From an uncultured Eubacteriales bacterium (GTDB lineage Bacteria; Bacillota; Clostridia; Christensenellales; CAG-138), in contig CADBRR010000028.1 of the NCBI GenBank assembly GCA_902797145.1, positions 1-43,628 of the forward strand: a stretch of DNA of 43,628 nucleotides, written 5' to 3'. The first letter of the stretch is position 1; the number at the start of each line of letters is the position of its first letter. Shown here one piece after another: positions 17,401 through 25,573 of this stretch. Made by a program: the position numbers and the translations under genes. Below the pieces are notes generated by a model. It was not told the DNA's origin and made no database searches. It was given only the letters and a program-made list of their open reading frames with translations.

Positions 17401-18243
17401 CTTGCGCTTGCAGGATTGTTCTTCGGTCTTGGAATTTCATCTAAGTGGATATGCTTCTATGCAGGCGGCGGACTTGCTGTTATATTGCTCATATCGCTTA
17501 TTAAGCGTTATAAAGAGTATAAGTTCGTTATGAAAGAAGGGGACGAGGAGCAGAAGAAAATTGTCAGAAAGTATTGGATAAATGTTATTAAGACATTATT
17601 GTGGTGCTGTGTTTTCTATCTTGCAGTTCCTGCTGTTATATATGTTGCATCATACTTGCCATATATGATTTTTGAGAACAATTATAGCTTGTCTGTTGTT
17701 ATTGAAAATCAAAAATATATGTTCAATTATCATAGTCAGCTTGTATCAACTCATCCATATGAATCTGAATGGTGGAAGTGGATAGTAATGATGAGGCCAA
17801 TGTGGTATTATAAGGGAGCATTTGCTTCAAGTGGAAACGGACAATCAATATCTGCGTTCGGTAATCCTGCTGTATGGTGGGGCTGCTTGATAGCTGTAAT
17901 TGCACTTATTGGAACGGTCGCTAATAACAAGAAGAAAACTAATAATGTTACTACAATAGCATTTATTGGAATAATAGCAAACCTGCTTCCATGGGTATTT
18001 ATATCTCGTTCAACATATATTTATCATTATTTTGCAACTGTTCCGTTTATAATCATATGTGGCGTAGAAATGATAAAGAATCTTGACGAAAAATATCCTA
18101 AATTTAAATGGATAAAGTGGGTATGGCTTGCATTGACTATTGCATTGTTTGTTGTATTCTATCCTGTTTTAACAGGAATAGAAGTACCTGTAACATACTT
18201 AAACTCACTTGAATTGTTTAAGAGTTGGGTATTTATGAATTAG
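14410..18243 (+). CDS. Double GT-C membrane glycosyltransferase: Gpi18/GT87-like module fused to PMT (GT39) module
   Basis: 1277 residues. A signal peptide (residues 1-24, ending in VLA) leads to a soluble beta-rich, carbohydrate-binding-like domain (about 27-185). The first polytopic region (about 215-660) has an acidic loop residue D279 in GHPTDIACFKGWSN and the YPPGYMYVLW motif, resembling polyprenol-dependent mannosyltransferases. A charged linker (about 670-705) and a discoidin-like soluble domain (about 735-845) follow. The second polytopic region (about 860-1277) starts with GMYFDELYHARTAYE, whose D868-E869 match the catalytic acidic pair of protein O-mannosyltransferases, and continues with THPPLGK. 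It probably transfers sugars from a lipid carrier to exported protein or wall polymer. The start has AAAGGA at 14394-14399. The fusion is intact, with no frameshift. The donor and acceptor are unknown. Confidence 0.8.
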   Translation: MKRTLSFIIVAVMVLMAVCPTVLAENKNIFKVDFNTAVYGDNNIPNGWSTHEYDSGISMFLVENDDTKGKCVKISSGSENDARLCYELAVEPNTRYRIKCEAKAVNVKDGAGVCISVLGTYAVSDGLHGNTDWQELELVGKTDANQKSMTISLALGGYSATSSGNALFSSVSVETLTDEYAGEVKEFSYPQNNSKANNDSETNPYLKEGRVPYLGYIILIAIVSAIAFTFIYGRSIKPKNVISNPDNGRNNITEVICFLVIALIFRFILSFVFVGHPTDIACFKGWSNLVYEKGFSNFYTSGVFTDYPPGYMYVLWVVGFIADIFGLKSGAGFTLLVKLPAIIADIASAYMVYRIARRMNLSHNKSLVLMVVMALNPMMAFVSGAWGQIDSILTLLLIAVCLCFTNKKIILAGAVYGLAILVKPQALIAGPVLAVAYFALIFEKDSEEKIKNPILKILLAVASAVAVIFVLSLPFKGSQDLFWIVDKYVSTSTSYPYATVEAYNLFGLLGGNWEKVETAVPIIGISYKLLGTILIALSIVFAMYMYINARKSNKKGALLLSMAFAYSAVFSLGHYMHERYLYPAIVLTLFAFLYYNDRRLFKCFAIQTIGMLINVLAVFAISAGNEFRGDEYNAVVYVGSAINVLSFIYFTYVCTDIMLCKRISPAYEGNRKEKQLPPEEQEKVKEQEKQSKLESIFAPRDTKLNLTKKDIFICLALTVVYGFIALTNLGTTQAPVTQWAANSADEEIVFDFGGTVNIAEIRAFGGIARNGVLKFTDDAGNEYSHKQEYTQMYRWYKLLDANTKIQTSKLKLEVSRGSALYNEIAFIDNDGKYIPVKIISGDESALLLIDEPEQVPANPSNMNGMYFDELYHARTAYEHLHNLEPYEITHPPLGKIITMVGVAIFGMNAFGWRVMPALFGIFMVPIMYMFGKRLFKKSEYALLMAGLFAFDFMHFVQTRISTIDVYGVFFIILMFYYMYQYYNMSFFADGLKKTLKPLALAGLFFGLGISSKWICFYAGGGLAVILLISLIKRYKEYKFVMKEGDEEQKKIVRKYWINVIKTLLWCCVFYLAVPAVIYVASYLPYMIFENNYSLSVVIENQKYMFNYHSQLVSTHPYESEWWKWIVMMRPMWYYKGAFASSGNGQSISAFGNPAVWWGCLIAVIALIGTVANNKKKTNNVTTIAFIGIIANLLPWVFISRSTYIYHYFATVPFIIICGVEMIKNLDEKYPKFKWIKWVWLALTIALFVVFYPVLTGIEVPVTYLNSLELFKSWVFMN

Positions 18244-18262
18244 TAAAGAAGTTAGCTTAAAT

Positions 18263-18317
18263 ACAGGTGGTTTTGCAATTTGTTTAAAGCAAATTGCAAA
18301 ATCTACTTGTATATTTT
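18263..18317 (+). terminator. Long hairpin terminator after the glycosyltransferase gene
   Basis: A perfect 12-bp stem, TTTTGCAATTTG (18271-18282) with CAAATTGCAAAA (18290-18301), is extended by imperfect pairing of ACAGGTGG (18263-18270) with TCTACTTGT (18302-18310). An AT-rich ATATTTT follows. The tail is a modest U-tract, so termination may be partial. Confidence 0.6.
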
Positions 18318-18334
18318 AAAATATGTGGTAGAAT
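18307..18334 (+). promoter_or_regulatory. Promoter for the gtrA-like gene
   Basis: TTGTAT (18307-18312), a 16-base spacer and an extended -10 TGG-TAGAAT (TAGAAT at 18329-18334). It overlaps the descending arm of the preceding hairpin. Confidence 0.5.
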
Positions 18335-18378
18335 ATTGAATTATATAATAAAGTTGTAATTTCGTTCGGAGGGTAAAA

Positions 18379-18837
18379 ATGCTAAAGAAAATTTTACAGT
18401 TTATAAAATTTGGTATAGTTGGAGTAATGAATACTCTTGTAGATTTTATTGTTTTCACATTAATATGCACAATTTTTGCAGTTGATAAGGATTCAGGATC
18501 TTTAATTGTAACAGTTATCAACCTAATAGCTTATTCTTGCGGTGTAGCAAATAGTTATTTCTTCAATACAAGATGGACATTTAAAGGTGAACGAAACGAA
18601 AACAGAAAAAAGGAACTTATACTTTTTATTGTTATTAATATAATTTCATATGTAGTAAATAATATGGTGCTCCTTCTCTGTAAGAGTATTCCGGCAATAA
18701 GCGGTATTGAACTGTTCGGAATAGAGCAATTCGGATTCTATGTATGTAAACTGATAGCAACAGCTGTTGGAATAATAGTCAATTTTGCAGGAAACAAGTT
18801 GTTTGTATTTAAAACAACTGATAAGATAGAAAAATAA
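18379..18837 (+). CDS. GtrA family membrane protein (putative lipid-linked sugar flippase)
   Basis: 152-residue GtrA-family protein with four predicted membrane helices. Members translocate polyprenyl-phosphate-linked sugars or support such transfer. The N-terminus FIKFGIVGVMNTLVDFIVF and the mid-protein SYFFNTRWTFK are hallmark family blocks, and the end FAGNKLFVFK is typical. The start has GGAGGG at 18368-18373. Its place directly after a lipid-carrier-dependent glycosyltransferase suggests it supplies that enzyme with outward-facing sugar-phospholipid. No GT2 synthase (GtrB/DPM type) is in the window, so it must lie elsewhere if the pathway is complete. Confidence 0.88.
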   Translation: MLKKILQFIKFGIVGVMNTLVDFIVFTLICTIFAVDKDSGSLIVTVINLIAYSCGVANSYFFNTRWTFKGERNENRKKELILFIVINIISYVVNNMVLLLCKSIPAISGIELFGIEQFGFYVCKLIATAVGIIVNFAGNKLFVFKTTDKIEK

Positions 18838-18854
18838 TATTAAAAGGGAAACAT

Positions 18855-20387
18855 ATGCTTTCAAAAATAAAAAGTCACGGATTAAACGGAATTAGTGGTT
18901 ATCCTATTCAAATAGAAGTAGATATATCAAATGGACTACCATCGTATGAGACAGTAGGGTTGCCTGATGCCGCCGTACGAGAGTCAAAAGAAAGAGTCCG
19001 TTCAGCGATAAAAAACTCAGGTTATGAATATCCTATGAGTAAGATAACTGTAAATCTTGCTCCTGCTGATACTAAAAAAGAAGGTTCTGTATATGATTTG
19101 GCTATAGCCGTGGGCATACTTGCAGCAACAAATCAAATAAAAAGTCTTAAATTTGAGGAGTTCTGCTTTTTCGGGGAACTTGCACTTGATGGAACAGTAA
19201 GATGCGTATCGGGTATACTTCCTATGATAATTGATGCTTATAATAATGGGAATACAAAGTGCATAGTTCCATATGAAAATGCCGCTGAAGCAGCGTATAT
19301 AGCTGGTACAACGATTATTCCAGTTAAAAATCTTGGTCAGGCAGTCAGGTATTTTAATGGTGAAGAAGATATAGAACCATATCCATTGAAATCGTGGAAT
19401 AATTCTGAAAATATAGTGCGTATGGATTTTTCTGAAATAAAAGGTCAGAATATTGCAAAAAGGGCAGCGGAAATAGCAGTATCGGGCGGTCATAATATTT
19501 TGCTTATAGGAACTCCGGGTTCAGGCAAAACTATGCTTGCAAGAAGCATTCCATCTATATTGCCTGATTTGACTTTTGAAGAAGCACTTGAAATTACAAA
19601 AATCCATTCCATAATTGGTGAAATAAAGGGGAATAATGGCATAGTAAATGAAAGGCCATTTAGAGCACCGCATCATTCAGCATCGCTTCCATCGCTTATC
19701 GGTGGAGGGTCAAAAGCATTGCCTGGAGAAATTAGCCTTGCGCATTATGGTGTGTTGTTCCTTGATGAATTGCCAGAGTTTAATAAAAGCGTTCTTGAAG
19801 CGTTAAGGCAACCGCTTGAAGATGGATTTGTAACAGTTACAAGGGCAAATGCGAAATCTGTATATCCGTCCGATTTTATGCTTGTAGCTGCAATGAATCC
19901 ATGCCCATGCGGAAATTATGGTTCAAGGATAAATGAATGCAGATGTACTCAGGTGCAGGTTCAGAGATACCAATCTAAAATAAGCGGACCGTTACTTGAC
20001 AGAATTGACATCCATGTAGAAATGACAGAGGTTGGATATTCCGATTTATCACAGGCAAAGCCATCTGAAAACTCTGCAACAATAAGGGAAAGAGTGAATA
20101 AGGCGAGGAAAATACAACGAGATAGATTTGAAAAAGATGGTATTATATATAATTCGCAGATGACTTCTGCGCTTATGAGAAAATATTGTAAGCTTGATAA
20201 AAAAGCTGAAACAATACTTAATGCGGCTTTCGATAACCTTCATTTGAGCGCAAGGGCGCATAGTAGAATACTCAAAGTTGCAAGGACGATTGCGGATGTA
20301 GAAGGTCAAAAGAATATTACTTCTGATAATATAATAGAAGCAATTCAGTATAGAAGCCTTGATAGAAAATATTGGGGTAATTTTTAG
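18855..20387 (+). CDS. comM: YifB/ComM family Mg-chelatase-like AAA ATPase
   Basis: 510-residue AAA+ ATPase of the ComM/YifB family. In naturally competent Gram-negatives ComM is a helicase promoting branch migration during transformation. The layout is an N-terminal Lon-like domain (GLPSYETVGLPDAAVRESKERV, conserved in the family), the ATPase core with Walker A GTPGSGKT (219-226), the FRAPHHSAS and LFLDELPEF segments (Walker B), and a four-cysteine cluster NPCPCGNYGS...CRC. The C-terminal Mg-chelatase domain follows. It is next to dprA, another DNA-uptake gene, as in many Firmicutes. Confidence 0.93.
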   Translation: MLSKIKSHGLNGISGYPIQIEVDISNGLPSYETVGLPDAAVRESKERVRSAIKNSGYEYPMSKITVNLAPADTKKEGSVYDLAIAVGILAATNQIKSLKFEEFCFFGELALDGTVRCVSGILPMIIDAYNNGNTKCIVPYENAAEAAYIAGTTIIPVKNLGQAVRYFNGEEDIEPYPLKSWNNSENIVRMDFSEIKGQNIAKRAAEIAVSGGHNILLIGTPGSGKTMLARSIPSILPDLTFEEALEITKIHSIIGEIKGNNGIVNERPFRAPHHSASLPSLIGGGSKALPGEISLAHYGVLFLDELPEFNKSVLEALRQPLEDGFVTVTRANAKSVYPSDFMLVAAMNPCPCGNYGSRINECRCTQVQVQRYQSKISGPLLDRIDIHVEMTEVGYSDLSQAKPSENSATIRERVNKARKIQRDRFEKDGIIYNSQMTSALMRKYCKLDKKAETILNAAFDNLHLSARAHSRILKVARTIADVEGQKNITSDNIIEAIQYRSLDRKYWGNF

Positions 20388-20418
20388 TTGCATATAAAAA
20401 AATAAAGGAATGACATTT

Positions 20419-21531
20419 ATGTACGAATATAAGGAGGAAGAGCGTTATATTTTATGGCTTAATCTCGTATTAGGACCAGATATTAAAAAATATAACGATA
20501 TAATGGAATATTATGGAAGTGCCAAAGAAGCGTTCTATGATTGTTTGAAAAACTCGTCAGGCTTTTCAAAGATGAATGGCTTAAAGGTCGCAAAAGAAAA
20601 GCTTGCTCCGAGGGCAAATGAAAAAGAGATTGATACTTATTTGAAACAACTTGAAGCGGCAAATGTTAAAGCGGTAACGTTGGAATCAAAAGGCTACCCT
20701 GAGCTTTTAAAACAAATACAGGATCCACCATTTGTTTTATATATAAAAGGAACTCTAAGACCAGATATTAAACTTCCAATTGCGGTAATTGGGTCAAGGG
20801 CGTGTAGCGATTATGGTAGAAGAGTTACAAGAATGCTTACAACAGAGCTTGTGCAAAATGGCGCGTGTATAATTTCAGGTCTTGCAACAGGTATTGATTC
20901 AATTGCAGCAGAAGCAGCGCTTGAATGCAGTAACAGCGATTATCCTACTGTAGCCGTTTTAGGTTCGGGAATTGACGTAGTTTATCCTGCAAGTAATAAG
21001 CAACTGTATAATAAAATTATCGAGCGTGGTGCGGTTATTTCAGAATATACTATAGGAACAAGAGCAGAAAAATATTATTTTCCGATAAGAAATAGAATAA
21101 TTAGCGGAATGGCAAAAGGTGTTCTTGTTACGGAAGCAAGAGAAATGAGTGGTACGAGAATCACTGTAAATTATGCACTTGAAAATGGCAGGGATGTATT
21201 TGCAGTTCCAGGTAGAATAACTGACATAAAGAGCAATGGCACAAATAAAATGATAAAAGAAGGAAATGCAAAGTTTGTAACTTGTGTTGCTGATATTTTA
21301 GAAGAATACCAAATTTATTCGGGAAACTCAAGGGTTGCTAATATCGTAGATGTTTCAAGTCTTGATGAAAATGAAAAAATGGTATATAATTTGCTTGAAC
21401 TCGGTGAAAAATCATTTGACGAAATTTGCGAAAAAACTGATTTTTCTCCTGTTAAGTTAGGGCTAATACTTACATCAATGGAGTTTGCAAATATAGTAAG
21501 AAAATTGCCGGGTAACATTTATAGTTTATAA
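20419..21531 (+). CDS. dprA: DNA-processing protein DprA
   Basis: 370-residue DprA, which loads RecA on incoming single-stranded DNA during transformation and is widespread even in bacteria not known to be competent. An N-terminal helical region is followed by the Rossmann-like core with GSRACSDYGRR (from residue 125), GLATGIDSIAAEAAL, AVLGSGIDVVYPASN and FPIRNRIISG. A C-terminal winged-helix-like domain occupies about residues 310-370. ATG 20419 is preferred over 20410, because the AAAGGA site (20404-20409) touches 20410 but is 9 bases from 20419. It is the middle gene of comM-dprA-topA. Confidence 0.94.
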   Translation: MYEYKEEERYILWLNLVLGPDIKKYNDIMEYYGSAKEAFYDCLKNSSGFSKMNGLKVAKEKLAPRANEKEIDTYLKQLEAANVKAVTLESKGYPELLKQIQDPPFVLYIKGTLRPDIKLPIAVIGSRACSDYGRRVTRMLTTELVQNGACIISGLATGIDSIAAEAALECSNSDYPTVAVLGSGIDVVYPASNKQLYNKIIERGAVISEYTIGTRAEKYYFPIRNRIISGMAKGVLVTEAREMSGTRITVNYALENGRDVFAVPGRITDIKSNGTNKMIKEGNAKFVTCVADILEEYQIYSGNSRVANIVDVSSLDENEKMVYNLLELGEKSFDEICEKTDFSPVKLGLILTSMEFANIVRKLPGNIYSL

Positions 21532-21578
21532 TGAATTAATTAAAATATTTTAAAATATAATATATGGAGGAATACCCC

Positions 21579-23693
21579 ATGTCTGATGTATTGGTTATCG
21601 TAGAATCACCAGCAAAGGCTAAAACTATAGGAAAATTTCTTGGAAGTAAATATAAAGTAATTGCTTCAAACGGACATATAAGGGATTTGCCAAAAAGTCA
21701 GCTCGGTGTTGATGTTGATAATAATTTTGAACCTAAATATATAACACTTCGTGGCAGAGGCGATGTTTTAGAAAAGATAAGAAAGGAAGCAAAAGCTGCA
21801 AACAAAATTCTTCTTGCAACCGACCCTGACCGTGAAGGTGAGGCAATATCGTGGCATCTTGCGAAGATTTTGAAGCTTGACGATAATTCAAAATGCCGTA
21901 TAGTGTTTAATGAGATAACGTCAAATGCTATAAAAAAATCTGTTAAAAACCCACGTGCAATAGATATAAATCTTGTAGATGCGCAGCAGGCAAGGCGTGT
22001 TCTTGATAGACTTGTAGGTTATAAAATAAGTCCTATTTTGTGGGCAAAGGTTAGAAAGGGTCTTTCCGCTGGCAGGGTTCAATCTGTTGCCACACGAATA
22101 TTATGTGAACGAGAGCAGGAAATAACAAACTTTGTCCCTGAAGAGTATTGGAATATAACAGCAACTTTAAAGGATAATAAGTCAAGGCGCAATATCGAAG
22201 CGAAGTTCTATGGCATAAATGGCGAAAAGACAGATGTCAAGAATGAGCAGCAGGCAAATGAAATAATAGAGAAAGCAAGCAAAGGCGAATTTGTCGTTGC
22301 GGATGTTAAAACGCAAGTGAAATCAAAGCACGCACCTGCACCGTTTACTACAAGTAGTTTGCAGCAGGAAGCATCGAGGAAGTTGAACTTTACAACAAAG
22401 CATACAATGCTTATAGCTCAACAGTTATATGAGGGTATTGAAATACATGGCAAAGGACTTACTGGTCTTGTTACATATATACGTACTGACTCTGTAAGGA
22501 TTTCAGAAGAAGCGCAGGCTCAGGCTATTGAGTTTATAAAGGATAAATATGGTGATAAATACGTTCCTGAAAAGCCCAATATATATAAAGGTCGTAAGAA
22601 TGCGCAGGATGCACATGAAGCAATAAGACCATCTAATGTTAATAATACGCCGCAGGAATTGAAAGCGTCACTTAATAATAATCAGTATAGACTGTATAAA
22701 CTTATATATGATAGATTTATCGCAAGTCAGATGACAGAAACGAAGTATGAAACAAATACTGTAACAATAAATTCTGACGATTGCACATTTAAGGCAAATG
22801 GAATTAAGACACTCTTTGATGGATATACAGTAGTTTATACTGAAGGAAAGGATGAACAGGAGGAAAAAGAAACATCTTTGCCGGAGCTTGAAAAGAACGA
22901 TACACTCAAGCTTATGAAGATTGCTTCCGACCAAAAATTTACTCAGCCTCCATCAAGATATACAGAAGCATCTCTTGTAAAACTGTTGGAAGAAAAGGGG
23001 ATTGGAAGACCGAGTACATATGCTCCGACAATTTCTACTATAATCGAAAGAGGATACGTTGAGAGAGAAAAGAAGATGCTTAAACCAACAGAGCTGGGAT
23101 TTGTTGTTACAAAAATTATGAAAGATAATTTCAGCGAGATTGTTGATATTAAATTTACTGCCGATATGGAAGAAAAGCTCGATGAGGTTGAAGAAGGCAA
23201 AATCGAGTGGAAAAATGTAATAGGTGAGTTCTATGTTCCATTTAAAAACAATCTTGATATTGCATCGAAGAATATCGAAAAGGTTGATATTCCCGATGAA
23301 GTATCGGACGTTGTGTGCGATAAATGCGGTGCAATGATGGTATATAAGAGCGGAAGATATGGAAGATTCCTTGCCTGTCCGAATTTCCCTGAATGTAAGA
23401 ATACAAAGCCTATAATTGAAAAGATTGAAGTAAAATGCCCCAAATGCGGTGGCGATATTATAAAAAGAAAATCTAAAAAAGGCAAAGCCTTCTACGGTTG
23501 TGAACATTATCCGGATTGTGATTTTGTATCATGGGATAGACCTACTGCACAAAAATGTCCAAAATGCGATAGTATGATGGTTCAGAAAATAGGGCTTCAT
23601 GGAGCGTACCTTATGTGTTCAAATAAGGATTGCGCCTATGTAGCAAAGACGATTAAAAATGAGTCGTCAAAGGAGCAAAAGATAGATGAATGA
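21579..23693 (+). CDS. topA: DNA topoisomerase I
   Basis: 704-residue type IA topoisomerase that relaxes negative supercoils. The Toprim domain opens with VIVESPAKAKTIGKFLG and has the DPDREGE motif. The active-site tyrosine is Y300 in GLVTYIRTDS. Three C-terminal zinc ribbons are visible after residue 575, each starting CxxC and closing with a Cys pair (CDKCG...CPNFPEC, CPKCG...CEHYPDC, CPKCD...CSNKDC). ATG 21579 is preferred to ATG 21564, which overlaps the GGAGG site at 21566-21570. The end overlaps trmFO by 8 bases. Confidence 0.97.
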   Translation: MSDVLVIVESPAKAKTIGKFLGSKYKVIASNGHIRDLPKSQLGVDVDNNFEPKYITLRGRGDVLEKIRKEAKAANKILLATDPDREGEAISWHLAKILKLDDNSKCRIVFNEITSNAIKKSVKNPRAIDINLVDAQQARRVLDRLVGYKISPILWAKVRKGLSAGRVQSVATRILCEREQEITNFVPEEYWNITATLKDNKSRRNIEAKFYGINGEKTDVKNEQQANEIIEKASKGEFVVADVKTQVKSKHAPAPFTTSSLQQEASRKLNFTTKHTMLIAQQLYEGIEIHGKGLTGLVTYIRTDSVRISEEAQAQAIEFIKDKYGDKYVPEKPNIYKGRKNAQDAHEAIRPSNVNNTPQELKASLNNNQYRLYKLIYDRFIASQMTETKYETNTVTINSDDCTFKANGIKTLFDGYTVVYTEGKDEQEEKETSLPELEKNDTLKLMKIASDQKFTQPPSRYTEASLVKLLEEKGIGRPSTYAPTISTIIERGYVEREKKMLKPTELGFVVTKIMKDNFSEIVDIKFTADMEEKLDEVEEGKIEWKNVIGEFYVPFKNNLDIASKNIEKVDIPDEVSDVVCDKCGAMMVYKSGRYGRFLACPNFPECKNTKPIIEKIEVKCPKCGGDIIKRKSKKGKAFYGCEHYPDCDFVSWDRPTAQKCPKCDSMMVQKIGLHGAYLMCSNKDCAYVAKTIKNESSKEQKIDE

Positions 23694-24993
23694 TGAAATT
23701 GTTTCTGTAGTTGGGGCTGGTCTTGCAGGTTGCGAAGCTGCATACCAGATTGCAAAGCGTGGAATTAAAGTAAAGCTTTATGAAATGAAACCTGAAAGAA
23801 AATCGCCTGCGCATAAAAGCGATGACTTTGCAGAGTTGGTATGTTCAAATTCTCTGCGTTCAGATAGAATACAGAATGCTGTAGGACTGCTTAAAGAGGA
23901 AATGCGTAAGCTCGATTCGCTCATAATGCGTATTGCGGATAAGACGAGAGTTCCAGCTGGTGGCGCACTTGCTGTTGATAGAGTTGGTTTTTCAAAGGCA
24001 ATAACAGAAGAAATCAAAAATAATCCGTTGATTGAAGTAGTGAATGAGGAAGTAGAGAGTATACCTCAATCACCTGTAATCGTTGCAACAGGACCATTAA
24101 CTGATGGAAAACTTATGGACGATATATCGGAAAAGCTTGGAGAAGGTCTGCATTTTTTTGATGCAGCTGCACCAATTGTTACATATGAATCGCTCGATAT
24201 GAATAGAGTTTTTAGAGGTTCAAGATACGATAGAGGCGATGATTATCTCAATTGCGCAATGACGAGAGATGAATATTTCGCATTTGTAAACGAACTTATA
24301 AATGCTGAAACAGCACCACTTAAAGAATACGAAAACTTCAAGGTTTTTGAAGGATGTATGCCTGTTGAGGTTATGGCAAAGCGTGGAATAATGACGCTTG
24401 CGTTCGGACCACTTAAACCAGTTGGAATAACGTGCGAGAATATGAGTGAAAAGCCGTTTGCTGTTGTGCAGTTAAGGCAAGATGATGCAGATGGTAGACT
24501 CTATAATATTGTAGGTTTTCAAACAAACCTTAAATTTCCTGAACAAAAGAGAGTTTTCGGCTTGATTCCGGGACTTGAAAAAGCGGATTTTGTAAGGTAT
24601 GGTGTTATGCACAGGAATACATTTATAAATTCGCCAGGGAAACTTGGATATGACTATCAGTCAAAGAAGTACGACGGAGTATATTTTGCAGGACAGATAA
24701 CGGGTGTTGAAGGCTATATAGAAAGTGCATCAAGCGGACTCGTTGCAGGAATAAATATTGCAAGGAAAATAAAGGGTGAATCTGCGATTGATTTTACGAG
24801 GAAAACATCAATAGGAGCTTTAACACATCATGTGTCCGAATATTGCGGAAGCGATTTTCAGCCTATGAACGCAAATTTCGGGATTATGGATTCAATAGAA
24901 AATCCGCCTCGCAATAAACAGGAGAGATATACACTCATAGCAAATAGAGCGCTTTCGTTTATTGATGAATTGATAGAGGCGAATGGGATATAA
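23686..24993 (+). CDS. trmFO: Methylenetetrahydrofolate-tRNA-(uracil-5-)-methyltransferase TrmFO
   Basis: 435-residue folate- and FAD-dependent enzyme forming ribothymidine-54 in tRNA. The N-terminal FAD-binding motif is VVGAGLAGCEAAYQIAKRG. The family blocks CSNSLRSDRIQNAVGLLKEEMR, AAPIVTYES and EGCMPVEVMAKRG are intact, including the cysteines of the active site. AAGGAG at 23670-23675 serves the start, and the 8-base overlap with topA is the common Firmicutes arrangement. It uses 5,10-methylene-THF, a product of the same C1 pool fed by the hut operon in this window. Confidence 0.96.
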   Translation: MNDEIVSVVGAGLAGCEAAYQIAKRGIKVKLYEMKPERKSPAHKSDDFAELVCSNSLRSDRIQNAVGLLKEEMRKLDSLIMRIADKTRVPAGGALAVDRVGFSKAITEEIKNNPLIEVVNEEVESIPQSPVIVATGPLTDGKLMDDISEKLGEGLHFFDAAAPIVTYESLDMNRVFRGSRYDRGDDYLNCAMTRDEYFAFVNELINAETAPLKEYENFKVFEGCMPVEVMAKRGIMTLAFGPLKPVGITCENMSEKPFAVVQLRQDDADGRLYNIVGFQTNLKFPEQKRVFGLIPGLEKADFVRYGVMHRNTFINSPGKLGYDYQSKKYDGVYFAGQITGVEGYIESASSGLVAGINIARKIKGESAIDFTRKTSIGALTHHVSEYCGSDFQPMNANFGIMDSIENPPRNKQERYTLIANRALSFIDELIEANGI

Positions 24994-25024
24994 TTTTATA
25001 ATGTAAAGGGAGGAAAATACTTAT

Positions 25025-25561
25025 ATGGAACAGATGAAAGGTACTACAATAATTGCCGTAAGAAAAGACGGTAAATGTGCCGTAGCTGGCGATGGCCAAG
25101 TTACAATGGGTCAGGCTACAATTATGAAAAACTCAGCTAAAAAAGTACATAGAATATATAACAATGAGGTCGTTATAGGTTTTGCAGGTTCAGTAGCTGA
25201 TGCTTTTTCGCTCAGAGAAAGATTCGAAACTAAGCTTGAAGAATATAGCGGAAGCTTAAAGCGTGCAGCAGTTTCACTTGCACAGGATTGGAGAAGCGAT
25301 AAGGTTATGCGTCAGCTTGAGGCATTGCTAATCGTTGCAAATAAAGATGATTTGCTTATTTTGTCAGGAACAGGTGAAGTTATTGAACCCGATAACGGAA
25401 TTGCTGCAATAGGTTCAGGTGGAAATTATGCTTATGCTGCTGCAAAGGCATTGAGCGAAAATACAGAGCTCCCTGCTGATGAAATTGCAAAAAAAGCTTT
25501 GCTTATTGCATCGCAGATATGCGTTTACACAAACGACAATATAGTTTGTGAGATAGTTTAA
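25025..25561 (+). CDS. hslV: ATP-dependent protease subunit HslV (ClpQ)
   Basis: 178-residue proteasome-like peptidase that assembles as a double hexamer with HslU. The sequence [29 protein letters not shown] indicates that six residues are removed to expose the catalytic N-terminal threonine (T7). The conserved [12 protein letters not shown] segment and [14 protein letters not shown] follow. GGGAGG at 25010-25015 is 9 bases from the ATG. It is followed 12 bases later by hslU. Confidence 0.96.
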   Translation: MEQMKGTTIIAVRKDGKCAVAGDGQVTMGQATIMKNSAKKVHRIYNNEVVIGFAGSVADAFSLRERFETKLEEYSGSLKRAAVSLAQDWRSDKVMRQLEALLIVANKDDLLILSGTGEVIEPDNGIAAIGSGGNYAYAAAKALSENTELPADEIAKKALLIASQICVYTNDNIVCEIV

Positions 25562-25573
25562 GGAGGTAGTGAT

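Noticed and set aside
21541..21560. TATAAT-containing AT-rich stretch before topA as a promoter
   Set aside because: No acceptable -35 at 16-18 bases upstream; AT-rich background makes the hexamer uninformative.
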